Program-made: the position numbers and the translations under genes | Shown here: positions 11,827 to 22,800 of the stretch, one piece after another | How the letters are laid out: each line of letters starts with the position of its first letter | Numbering within the stretch: position 1 is the stretch's first letter | The notes under the pieces: model-generated | Told to the model about the DNA's origin: nothing | The model's input: only the letters and a program-made list of their open reading frames with translations | Databases searched by the model: none | Origin: Anaeramoeba flamelloides | Taxonomy: Eukaryota; Metamonada; Anaeramoebidae | DNA: 64,000 bases | Direction: 5' to 3' | NCBI GenBank assembly: GCA_027625915.1 | Contig: JANTQA010000060.1 | Coordinates: forward strand, 3,100,001 to 3,164,000

Positions 11827-12592
11827 TTCCCGAAAATACCAAAAAATCGAAAATATCCGAAAAATTTTTAACAACATAAAAACACGTTATGGACAACTTC
11901 CAAGAAACCCAATTCCAATCTACTCAATTTAATGATAAAATAACAATTTGACTTTCAGAAAAAATATTTTTTTTTGAATTTTCTACTTTAAATTACTCTA
12001 AAGAGGTTTTGATACCTTTTGAGTATATTTGAGTAATTTTTAGTGCGTATTAGGGTACGTATATGCATGTGTATGTCAGGGTATTGGTATGGGCTGTGTT
12101 ATGTTTTGTATGGTCTAATTTGGCATGTTTTGGTTAAGCCAATTCCTTTTATGGAATGGTAAGTTAAATAAAGTTTGGCTTGGGTCACCTTGTATAGGGT
12201 ATGTGTATGTATTGTACGATTAGACATTACTCTGTTATTTTGGGATTGTATTTAAGATTATAAAATTATAGGCAATCATACAGAATAAGAAATTTTCTTT
12301 ACAAGTACATTTTCTCTCATTTAGTTAATATCATTTCGAAATGATCATGAATATTTATCATCCAATATATTAATCTCTTTCACACAAAATGGGTTGAATA
12401 TCATTCCCTCAAATTTATTTTTTTTTGAATTTTAATTTTTTCAGAGAAAAAAATTTGTTCTAAAATAAAATTCCAAATTTACTTTTAAACTGAATAAAAA
12501 GGCACTACTGTTTCTTAGATGTTGTTCAAAAAACGTGTTTTTTCGTGGTTAAAAAATTTTCGGGTATTTTCAAATTCGGGTATTTTCGGGAA
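11827..12592. mobile_element. 766-bp TIR element flanked by TA
   Basis: Left end reads TTCCCGAAAATACC after a TA; the right end reads GGTATTTTCGGGAA before a TA, an exact inverted match. Inside each end the CGAAAAT motif is repeated and a further inverted block follows (TTTTTAACAACATAAAAACACGTT on the left, its imperfect complement near 12525-12560 on the right), giving terminal repeats of about 65-75 bp. The interior is GT-rich around 12050-12240 and has no coding sequence. This is a MITE-like non-autonomous DNA transposon; the TA duplication suggests the Tc1/mariner group. Confidence 0.75.
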
Positions 12593-13084
12593 TACTTGAT
12601 AGATTCAAAAAAAAATAATACTTTTTTTGGACAAAACAATGAACGACCAATTTCAATCAAAAACTGAAAATATGTAAAGGACACAAATGATTTTTGAAAT
12701 AATAAAATACATTTATATCTTTTTCATTCCATTGGATTATTTTTCGAGATTAAAAAAGTTATCAAAACATTTTTTTGAATCAAAAATAAAATAATAAATA
12801 CAAATTTTCACCCATAAAAAATATCATATAAAATTGAGATTAGAAAATTTAATATAAACACCAATTCAAAATTTTTAACACACCAAAATTCGATTTGTGA
12901 AAAAAAAAAACTTATTTAACCACTTCTCGAAGATTTACCAAATGAGAACCATTCACTAATTGAAATGTTAACACCTTTTTATAAAATAAAATACTCACAA
13001 AACAATAAATAAATAATTATCAATACAAATAAATCATGGGTGTGTTAAAAATTTTGGAGAGAGCAAAACAAAAAAATACATTAG

Positions 13085-13410
13085 TAAATTTGTTTAAATT
13101 CTATTAGGAATATTGATCGATCAAAGGTTAGATATTACCAACTAATTTTATTTGAGTTCTTCTATTTGGAACAACTTGACTTTAACATAATATAAACCTT
13201 GTAGAAAAATTTTTGATCCAACGAAGCAAATTACGTAATTCAAACAATGAAATGAAAACAAAAACTAAAAGATGAAAAAATGATTTTCATATTTTACAAA
13301 AATCAAAATTATCTCAAATTTCAATGAAATTGTATTATTGTGATTGTTTGGAACGTTTTAGCTGTGTGGAAAATTTTGAATTTTAGTTTATTTGATTGTT
13401 GTAATACAAT
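13085..13410. repeat. Dispersed repeat, related to 17690-17955
   Basis: Shares ordered blocks with 17690-17955 in the same orientation: ATTGATCGATC, the words ACTAATTTTATTTGAGTT / ACTAATCTTATGTGAGTT, and a distal block reading TTTTGAATTTTAGTTTA / TTTTGCAATTCAGTTTA. Non-coding; the element class is not recognised. Confidence 0.5.
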
Positions 13411-14020
13411 ACTAACAAACAAATTGAATTATTATCAAGGATCAATAAATAGGTTGTTTATGATTTTGTATATTTAAATAATATTATGGCTATTGGGTTT
13501 AAGAAAGATATTTTAAAATAAATTTGCCCCACTTTTTTGGAAATAACTTATTAAAAAATGACCGATGAATCCAAAACAATAAATGTGATAATGGAGTCTT
13601 CTTGATATACTCCTAATTCATCTTTATTATCGTAATTTTATATCATTCTTTTATTTTTTTTTAAAAAAAAAATTATGTGATCATAGACTCTCCTAGTTAA
13701 AACTTGAATATTTTAATTTTTTAGAAAAAAAAAAAAAAAAGATAATGAATTTGAATACAAATGCAAACAAAGTAAAAAAAATGACAAAAAAGGGAAATCC
13801 CCAGGTGTTTATTATTAAATTACTTTTCCCCACGCATGAATTTTCTTATAATATATATCTTTAAATATATTATTTCTTCCTCTGATTCGTCTTATTACGG
13901 ATTCAATTTATTTTTTTTTATAAATTTAAAAAATCTTTTGAAAAAACAAAATTAATTTATAAATTTATATTATTTATAAAATCTAAATCTAATTATAATT
14001 AAAACAATAAAAATAATACT

Positions 14021-17000
14021 CTAATTATTTGAACTGTTATTTACAATAGAAAATTTGTTTTCTTTTAATTTATTTCTTGGGTGTGCGATTAAAGCATTTT
14101 TAAGATCTCCCCAATTATTTTTATTTTTTTTATACCATTGAACTATTTTTTAAAATAAAGAAAAAAAAAAACAGGATAAAGAAAATATACAAAAGGAAAA
14201 AAATAAAAATAAAAAATAGGGTTGAATTAAAATGAATAATATATATGATTGAAAAAAATTAAGAAAATCAAAAAAAAAAAATTAAATATTTACTTGTTAA
14301 ATCAAGTCCTTCATCCCAATCAATTGTTGTATCCCATCCGAGTAATTTCAATTTTGTTGATTTCATTCTGTAACTTAAATCATTAAATAATCTATCTTCC
14401 ACAAAGGAAATTAACTCCTTTTCATTATCTTCTTTACCGAGTTTTTTTATTAACGATTTTGCCAATTCAATAGTCGACAATTCAAAATCCGAGCCAATGT
14501 TATATATTTCACCAATTTTTCCTTTATGTGTGATGATATCAAATGCTCTGGCAACGTCTTCTACATAAATATAATTTCGTGTATTTTTTCCGTTCCCATG
14601 TATTGTACATGGTTTGTTACTTTCTAATAAGCAAAAGAATTTTGGTATGACCTTTTCTGGATATTGATTTGGACCATACACGTTGCATCCGCGAGTAATT
14701 ATTATTGGTAAATTAAATGAATAGTTATACGCTTTCACCAGAAATTCTGCTGCTGTTTTGGTTGCAGAGTAGGGGTTAGTTGGTTCAAGTCTACTTTTTT
14801 CTGTTAATTGAGGCTATTCCAATATTGGGTTTTTAAATAATAATTGTATACATTATAAAAAGAAAGATATCATAATATTTTCAGTAACCAATAAATTATC
14901 ATGAAATTTTCAAATAATTTTTAGTTTTTTTTAGTTTTTTTTTGTTTACTGTTTATTGGAATAAAGAATAATTCACATTCTTTCTAACAAAAAAAGTGAT
15001 CTGTGTAAATATCGTAATTATACTTTAAAAGTGGTTTTAAATCTGTAAAATTATTAATAGAATTACCAATATAACTAAGAAAAGAGAGGGTGGTGGTGGT
15101 GTGGGTTTAATATTTTAAAGTTTGTAAATTGTGGTTAACATAATTTCAAATGAAAAAAAACAATAAATCCATAATAAGATAAAATAATAAGAAAAAGTTT
15201 TGATAATAAATGAAAACTAATAATAAAAAATTAAAAAATAAAAAATAGTAAAAAAATATGTAAACTCAATTCCAAAAAATGAGACACAAAAAAAAATTAC
15301 ATTAATAAAAATATACTCCAAAATACATGATACTTAAACATTAAAATAATAAAAGATCTGAAAATATTTAATTGATACTATTTATATATTTTATAGTAAA
15401 TTTAAAATTCAATTCAAAAAATAAATAAGAAAAAATAAAAAAAAGTGTGCCCCTATTTTTGGAACACGGTTACCAAAAAATCCATTTTTATTGAAAGAAA
15501 AAGTAATAAAAACTATTAATAGATTCAGCTTTTTTTGATAACTAAATCTATCCTTATATCTGGAGTTTACTAATTTACTAAGGTTTCCCAACTCAAAGTA
15601 TTCCATACATTAGTGAAAAATTTAATAAATTCTTCTCCGTTTTTTGGATTACATTTTTTCAGTTTAGTATCCATAATTGACCATAAATTCTCAATTGGGT
15701 TTGAATCTGGGGAATTGGGGGTCAAGGGTCCAGAACATTACATCCCCAGTTTAAGTAAGTTTGATTTTTTTTTGAAGTGTGTGGACAAGCTCCATCCTTT
15801 TGGAAAATCCATTTCAACTCACCATATTCTGAATTGGCGAGTTGAATTACATTTGATTTTTTGAAAATATCATTAATAATACATTCAGTATTCACATTTC
15901 CATTAATGATAATAAGGTCTGTTTGTAGGCCATGTGCTCTAGCACCCCATATCATGATTTTTTTTCAAAAAAATTTTTTCTTGGTAAAAAAAGAATCTTT
16001 TTTCATTTTATAGAGAACAAAAAATTTTTTTTTTGTGATCAGAATCAAAACTTTTAAATTTCATTTTAAAGTGATTATGAGATTTTCGAAAAGTTTTGAA
16101 AAAAAAAAGAATCCAAAAAAAATCAAAAAAATTATTGAAAATCAAAAATCAAAAAATAATGAAAAAAAAATGATAAATAATTAACTTTAAAATTATTTCT
16201 ATTGATTGTTAATATCTAATGTTTCTATTTAAGAGTCAAATATCACTTTTCTTAGAATTAAACTGATTTTGAAGGTGTGCCCCAATTTTTGGAATTGAGT
16301 TTATAATTCCAGGTATCCAGTGCCCGACTCTGAGAGGTTGTGCTGAGATTTTTTTATTTTATTTAAAAGAATTGGGTAAAATCAAAGATATAACTCCATT
16401 ATTTTGAATTTTGGAAAAACCTAACTACAGTGGAATACCAATTATTAATCACAGATTCTGTGATTTTTATTTATTATAGAGGATATTTTTATCAGGTTTT
16501 TACCCCTTCCGTGAATTCTGAAAGAATGCATAAAAGTACCGACGGGTGTCATGGGGCGCTGTAAAGTGCCTAGGTTTTCTTGAGTTTTCTATTTAATTTG
16601 TAAAATCAATCGATTTTCGTTAGGTTTTTTTTACTTTAGAAATAAACTGAAAGTTTTAATAAATTTTCTGTTTATTTCTAAAGTAAAAAAAACCTAGAAC
16701 ACTTCACAAATAAACAGAAAACTCAGGAAAACCTAACAGCGCTCTTTCAGAATTCAAAAAAAAAGAGAAAAATCTTTGATTTTACTTAATTTTTTTGAAT
16801 TCCGGAAAAGCTAACTGTTTTTTTTTTTAATTTAAGAAATTCAAAGAAAATTTTTGAAATTTTCTTTTTATTTCTCAAATTTATTCAAAAAAACCTAAAG
16901 ACATTTCCAGCTTTTGGAATTCAATAATTCATTATATGTATATTTATATAAATTTATTTTTTTTAGTTCTATTAAATCTTTTGAATTCCAATTGATTTTA

Positions 17001-19845
17001 TTATTTATTCGTTGATTAAATTTTATTATCATTTTTTGAAATAAGGCAGAGATAAATTTTTTTGATTTTTTTTTAATTGGGTTTTTTTTATTTGCTGGAA
17101 TTACAATATTTTCAATTTTGAATTCTGCTTTATAAATAAGAATTTACATATTTCTGCTTATTCTGCATATTTCAGTAATACATAATTAATACAAGTATTT
17201 AAATATTTTTTTAAAAAATCCTAATTTTTTATATTTTTCAAAAATTAATATTAAATCACTTTTAAGTGATAGCAATTTTAAAAAAGTGAGAACTTTTTAT
17301 TTTTATTTTTATGGGATTTTCAGAATTAAAACTTTTTTAAAGTTTTATGTTTTTCTTTTGTGAACTTTTTTTTAAAAAAGGTACTTTTCTTCACACTCCA
17401 AACTCTAACCCACATTTAAAGGTTGATCCTCACTTAATTAATAAAAGAAAACTTTCATAAAGTTTTAATTCTAAATTATTTTTTACTTTTTTAGAATAGA
17501 AAACTTTCTAAAAGTTTTAATTTTGAAAACGTTTTCAAAACAACTGTAAGCAGAATTAATGTTTTATTATATAATTATTTTTTATAAAAATAAAAAAAAA
17601 TAATAAAACGAAAAAATAAAAATCCATTTTCCAAAATAATAAAACAAGCAAAACAAAAAATTTTATTGCTAAATTTTTTGAAATTTCTATCATCAAGAAT
17701 TATTGATCGATCTAATCCACATGATTAGATTCCATCAACTAATCTTATGTGAGTTTTTCAATTTAACTCAACTCCAATGTTTACTTTAATCAATCATTGG
17801 AAAAAAAAAACAAAAATAAAACAGAAAAGATAAAAACTTGAAATAACTAGTTTGTTAAATTCAATATTATTTCCAAATTGTAGGAAGGTGTATCATTGTT
17901 ATTCTGAAATTATTATAACTTTTTCCAAATTTTGCAATTCAGTTTAGTTTATTTTACTTCGGGTATATCAATATACTTGAAAATAATTTGGATAGAACCA
18001 TAGCCAAAATCTCAAAAAAAAAATCTATTTTAAATTTTCTTTGTTTTGAAAATTCCTTAAATATTAGAATCAAGAAATGTTTTCATTTGAAACCCTCTAA
18101 AAAACTTAAAATTTGTTATATTTTGAATTTTCCTTTAATACACATTATTTTAAATCATGTTTATTGGCTGACGGTATTGTATTTTAATTTCTACAGAAAA
18201 TAAAATATGAATAATCCCTAATTGATGTTAATAAAAAAAATTCAAAAATCGAATTTCAAAAGAATAAGAAATCACATAAATGTGAAAGTGTTGTTCAATA
18301 TTTTGTTAGTAAATTAAACAGTCTTTCAATTTAGGAAGCCAAGGATCCACAATAATAAAATTATTTTGATTTTATTACAGTCAATGTCACTTTTAAAGCA
18401 CAAACTATGAACGAAATTTAGTGCATAAACATTTGTATTATAAATTAAGGCACAAAATTTCGATTCCTCGAAAAATAATTTGAAAAAAAATTCCAAATTA
18501 AGGCACAAGATTCTAATTCGAGCAAAATAAATTGAGTGTAAAAAAATCCAAAAAATGTGCCTTAATTTGAATTTTTTTTATGCCTTAAATTCCGTTCAAA
18601 GTTTGTGACTTAAAATTGGTACTTACTGGAGTCAATCAACAAATAAGATCAAAAAAATTGCTTAAAATAGAAATTTTGATCCTTTCTGTGAACAATTGCA
18701 TTTTGGTAATTTTTTCCAGAGCGAATTTACCGTTCTGGGAAAAAAGTGAAACAAGGAAAAAAAGTTAAACAGTGATTTTAATTGGAAACCTTAATAGAAC
18801 CTGAAAATTTAAAGTAAGATCAATTAATAAAAGAATAAATAAATAAATAAAGACAAAATGAAGGATTCAATGCAATAACAGTTTTTTTAATACTATCTTT
18901 TGGTATGGGTTTTTCTTGGATTGATTAATTCTTAAAAATTTGTTCAAAAATTTGGTTATTTTTGAGAGATCTCCAAAACCACATCAAAAATTTCGATATG
19001 AAAGTTGATTTAAATTGTGTTTGTTGGATTGATTGAAAATAATATAATGGATTATTATTTGAAGTTAATTGGTTTCTTCTTCTAATTGATTTTACTTTTC
19101 ATTTTCAGGTTGGACTAATGTACCAAATCAAAAACTGTGTTGCACTTTTTTTTAACTGTTTCACTTTTTTTCCAGAACGGTTATTGATTTTTCTCTACAT
19201 AACGATCTTTAGAAAAGAAAAACAATTTTTGTGAACGATAAAAGTTTGTTGACGTGTTATAACTAATGGGGGTTTATTTGAGACATTGAAAAAAACAATT
19301 TGAAAAGAATATTGGAATATTTTTGTTTGTGTCTTGTTTTCTTTTCTTCTTTTTTAATGTTTGTTTTGTTTTTTTAAACAAGAAATTTGAGAAAGAAACA
19401 CACATACCTCGTTTGGTAATATTTGTCCATACACTTCGTCGGTACTGACATAGATGAACCGTTTCAATTTACAAATTTTGGCACACTCCAACAAGACATG
19501 CGTTCCCATAATATTATTTTTGGTAAAGTTAAGAGAGTTGCCAAATGAATTATCAACATGTGACTGTGCAGCAAAGTGGATAATCGTATCAATTGCCTCG
19601 GATTGGAGAAGATGCAAAACGAGATCTTGAGAGTTGATATTACCTTTTACAAACTTCAAATTTTCTTTTTCAAAGAGTGGCTGAATAAACTTGAGGTTTG
19701 AACAATAATCTAGTTTATCTAAACAAACAATATTGTAGTTCTCATATTTTTCAACAAAATACTTGAGAACATTACTGCCTACAAAGCCTGCTCCTCCAGT
19801 AATCAAAATACTTTTCGGCTGATAGTTAGTTGCTTTTTTGTTCAT
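14021..19845 (-). CDS. Sugar-nucleotide 4,6-dehydratase (RmlB / UDP-glucose 4,6-dehydratase-like), 3 exons
   Basis: Exons on the minus strand: 19408-19845, 14294-14813 and 14021-14142, giving about 359 residues. Exon 1 has the Rossmann NAD-binding motif GGAGFVGSN, then HFAAQSHVDNS and YVSTDEVYGQ; exon 2 has the catalytic NPYSATKTAAE (Tyr-x3-Lys) and RGCNVYGPNQYPEK; exon 3 supplies QWYKKNKNNWGD and AHPRN, matching the C-terminus of the plant RHM type. These are extended short-chain dehydrogenases that convert an NDP-glucose to its 4-keto-6-deoxy form, the first step to rhamnose and related deoxysugars; the enzyme is cytosolic. Splice sites: donor GTATGT after PNE, acceptor at 14814-14815; donor GTAAAT at 14292-14293, acceptor at 14143-14144. 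The true start is the ATG at 19843-19845. Intron 1 is about 4.6 kb, intron 2 is 151 bp. Whether UDP- or dTDP-glucose is the substrate cannot be told. Confidence 0.9.
15261..16303 (-). mobile_element. Tc1/mariner-type transposon with broken transposase
   Basis: Outer ends are inverted: TAAACTCAATTCCAAAAA at 15261 and TTTTTGGAATTGAGTTTA ending at 16303, both bounded by TA. Between them the minus strand codes a DDE transposase C-terminal half: MIWGARAHG, then YGELKWIFQKDGACPHTSKK with the second catalytic Asp, then CNVLDP, NSPDSNPIENLW and LKKCNP. The spacing from the Asp of QKDG to the Glu of PIEN is 34 residues, the Tc1 DD34E pattern. The frame is broken at LDP (a TGA where Trp is usual, followed by a one-base shift), and the N-terminal DNA-binding part is missing or unreadable. 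A third TIR-like word at about 15446-15473 (TGTGCCCCTATTTTTGG) in the orientation of the right end raises an alternative: a 213-bp MITE beside a truncated transposon. Confidence 0.8.
15490..15990 (-). pseudogene. Tc1-type DD34E transposase fragment
   Basis: The readable part of the transposase in the element above, minus strand, roughly 165 codons including the second Asp and the Glu of the catalytic triad and the family tail (NPIENLWSIMDTKL, then SWETLVNLLNSRYKDR). The first catalytic Asp would lie near 16020-16060, where only a degraded SDHKKK-like frame is seen. At least one stop and one frameshift separate the pieces, so it cannot make an active enzyme. Confidence 0.8.
16350..16920. repeat. 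Paired-palindrome repeat cluster
   Basis: Contains a B-type palindrome remnant at about 16358-16427, then after the word CAGTGGAATACC (16434-16445) a second unit: A palindrome at 16624-16695 (arms TTTACTTTAGAAATAAAC and its complement), B palindrome at 16746-16812 (arms CAGAATTC ... GAATTCCGG) and a further A palindrome at 16815-16885. Order and sequence match the copies at 36711-36960, 39369-39590, 40009-40660 and 50808-51000. Confidence 0.7.
17690..17955. repeat. Dispersed repeat, related to 13085-13410
   Basis: Second copy of the repeat described at 13085-13410, inside the giant intron and in the same orientation. Matching blocks are in the same order with similar spacing. Non-coding. Confidence 0.5.
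18378..18628. mobile_element. 251-bp MITE with CAGT ends
   Basis: Left end CAGTCAATGTCACTTTTAAA follows a TA; the right end, read on the minus strand, is CAGTAAGTACCAATTTTAAG. The inverted match continues through ACAAACTTTGAACG-like sequence for about 50 bp. The interior repeats the word AATTAAGGCACA. It has a relative at 20305-20502. CAGT ends with TA flanks fit a Tc1/mariner-derived MITE. Confidence 0.7.
18730..19180 (+). mobile_element. 451-bp MITE with TTA duplication (PIF/Harbinger-like)
   Basis: Ends are inverted: CCGTTCTGGGAAAAAAGTGA at the left and CACTTTTTTTCCAGAACGG at the right. Each is directly flanked by TTA (18727-18729 and 19181-19183), the three-base target duplication typical of PIF/Harbinger elements. 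No coding sequence. An older relative lies at 3593-4005. Confidence 0.75.
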
Positions 19846-22800
19846 AAACAATAAAGAAATAAAAAAATGAAATTTCCTAAAAGAGTTTCAATTCTTTGAC
19901 TCCAATGAATTAGTGAATCAAAGTATGATGCAGACAAACCTTATGGAGTTTTTTTTTTTCAGAGTACACTTTAGAAAAGATAGTTTATAATCTGAAATAG
20001 CTTTCTCAAAATATTCAAAAGTTTTGTTGTTTATAAGAGTATTTGCAATTTAATAGGGATAGTAATGAAAAAATTCCCTGAAACGATTTTTAATTGTCAA
20101 TATTAGGAAAAATGTTGTTAAATTTCAGTTATTTAAAATCAAATCCTTTTTATAAATAATCAAACTTTGAAAATTATAACTTACCCTCTTATTAGAATGA
20201 TGATTAATTAAATTATTCTTGTTTCAAACACCATTTAAACAATAAAAAAGCAAGAATAAAAATTATCGTTTTCCAAAATATCTAACAATCTCTATAAAAG
20301 TCTTCTGCCAGCTTCACTTTTAAGACACAAACTTTGGACGCAATTTAAAAAACATTAAAAATCTCAAATTAAGAAACAAAATTCAAATTCTAGTAAAATA
20401 ATTTGTAGTAAAAAAAAAAATACAAAAAATATGCCTTAGTTTGATATTTTTTTGTGCCTTAAATTTGGTTGAAAGTTTGTATCTTAAAAGTGGAACTGAC
20501 TGTATTGTTTTTCAAAAAAAGTTGATCTACTTCTTGCTATCAAACAACTAATTGAGTATTCTATAGACACCCAAGTTTAATGAACTTTTGTTATGTTTAT
20601 TAAAAATTTCATAAAAAAATAGGTTATTTATAAAAAGGATTTGATTGAAAATAAAGGAAATTACATACAATTTCTTCATATTCATATTCAAAAATCTTAT
20701 CAGGGATTTTCTTCATACCTGGTATTTTTTCACTACATGAATCAATTTCTGTCGATTTATTTTTTTCTTTTCTTGAAAACAACTTTCATTTATGATTTAT
20801 GAGTTCACCCAACATATTGTATTATAAAAATACCAAACAAATAAAAGATATTACAAATTTAAATCTATCTCTTTGAAATTTATGTGAAAATTACAAAAGG
20901 AAATTGAAGTGATTTTTTTTTCCTCTTTTTTCTTCAATCCACGTGAGTACCGAAATAGATTAATAATCATAAATTATCTAAGAAACTACTATTTTTAAAA
21001 TATACTTAGATAAACCTTTCGTTCTGGATTCAACATTCTTATATTCTGAGAATTTCATAATGAGAACTTTGTTTGATCAAAAACAATATCTTGAAATTGT
21101 CAATTTTTAATAGTAAAAATGAAATGATCCTATTACAGATTCCCAAATTAGAAATTACAAAAAAAAAAAGTTATGTTCAAAAAAAAAAAAAAAAAATCAT
21201 GAACAATTAGAGGCAAATAACGAAATAAAAATTAGTTTTTTTAACGATTTCTTATTTTTTTTTTCTTAATTTTTCTTTTCTTCTTTTCTTCTTTTCTTTT
21301 TTTTTATTTATATAAAAAAGTTAATTTGATAAAAAAAATTAAAACTCATATTAATTTGAAGAAAATTGAGGATTTGTAATTTCTTATAAAATCATTTCAT
21401 ATTACAAAAATCTTATTATCAAAACTTTTAATTTTCCTAAGAAATAGAGAAATTTTGGATCAACACCTCAATGAAATTTTCCCAAAAAATTTTTTATCAA
21501 ATTAATTTTTCAAAAAATTGTTGTTTGTAAAGGCATTTATTTTATAATTATGGACTTTTATAAGAAGTTTATTATTTCTCGTATTTCAAAACATTCTTAT
21601 TTTGGTTTGTCATTAAAAATAAAGTGTCTTTTTCATTTTTGGTTGGGCCCCTTTTAGTGAAATGGAGTTTATAATTGTGTTGTTGAGAAAAAAAAAATAA
21701 TTTTAATTAATTTAGTATTTATAAAATATGTTATGTTTGGTTTCTTCACCAATTTTTATAAAAAGAATGCTACCTTAACTTTTTTTTATAGAAGATTGAA
21801 ATTGAAAAAAAAAAAAAATTGTTCCGGCTTGGACTTGAAATAATATCTCTTCTATTTGAGAGAAAATCTATCCCAAAAAATCCTTCGCAGTTTTTCTAGG
21901 AAGATTTATCGAAATTTTCTGTAGATAAATTACCTAAGTAGAAACCAGAAAAACACAAACAGAAACACTCTAATTAAGCTAGAGGAACTATTAATCAAAA
22001 TTAAGTAATCTTCTTGTTATTAATTAGATTTAACATTTTCAACAGAATTTTCTCAAAATAAAAATTCAATTTCGAAATAGAATTAACAAACAATAAAGCT
22101 CTCTCAATCAAACCTCATCGGATTATCAGAATTGAAAAAAAAGAATACTTCAAGGATTTTTAATCATATTTTGTTGTTTTTTCACAATGAGAATTGTTGT
22201 TCCTAAATTTGCAAAATCAGAATTTTTGGTAAATTTTTTCGAACTTTTAAGAGAATTTTTTTACGATGCCGACTCTAAATTAAATTTTATACTTTCTCTT
22301 ATTTTACAAAAATGGTATGTTGGTTGATTCTTAAAAAAAGTAAATTATTTATTTTTGGCTGGGATTTTTCAGTGAAATGGGTTATTTCAAAAAAAAATAT
22401 TCTTCATATTTTTTTAGAAAACTAAATTGGGTTTAAAAAGATCATTATTGGATATTTTTAGGTAATATAGGAATTAGAATACATAATTTTAGTGTTTTAG
22501 CTTTCTCTAATTAAATTATTGATTGTTTTTTTAACATTTAAACTTTAAAAATATTTATTTACCTGGAAATTTTGTAGTAAGAAATCTATTTTTAGTTTTG
22601 GTTTATAATTACTTATTTTTTCTCTGAATGGGACTTATAAAATATAAATAATTATAAACATTTCAATCGATCAGTAAGTGATTTAAATCTATTATTTCTG
22701 ATATAATTTATTTATACTTATTTTTTTTTATCAATAATCATTGGTTTTAAAAACTTGAATTGGGGTTCAGAATTGATAATATGTATAAAAAAAAAAAAAT

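Larger units (their letters stand above)
9272..14020. other. Non-coding AT-rich spacer
   Basis: No supported gene. Contents that can be named: a T-rich downstream zone of the transporter gene, a small palindrome GATTATGTACATAATC near 9440-9455, a paired-palindrome repeat copy at 10649-10791, a GT dinucleotide tract at 11071-11092, a 766-bp TIR element at 11827-12592, and a dispersed repeat at about 13085-13410 that recurs at 17690-17955. A transposon-end-like word (TTGCCCCACTTTTTTGGAAA) lies near 13524-13543. Confidence 0.6.
14814..19407 (-). other. Giant (4.6 kb) intron 1 of the 4,6-dehydratase gene
   Basis: Begins with GTATGTGTG at the 5' end (minus strand) and ends AATAG before the exon coding PQLTEKS. 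It holds a mariner-type element (15261-16303), a block of paired palindromes (16350-16920), a dispersed repeat (17690-17955), a 251-bp TIR element (18378-18628) and a 451-bp TIR element (18730-19180). No host coding sequence was seen inside it. The reading phase is kept across the junction (exon 1 ends on a complete codon). Confidence 0.85.

Noticed and set aside
15613-15864. Plus-strand open frame overlapping the transposase fragment
   Set aside because: The minus strand carries the conserved Tc1 motifs; the plus frame has none.
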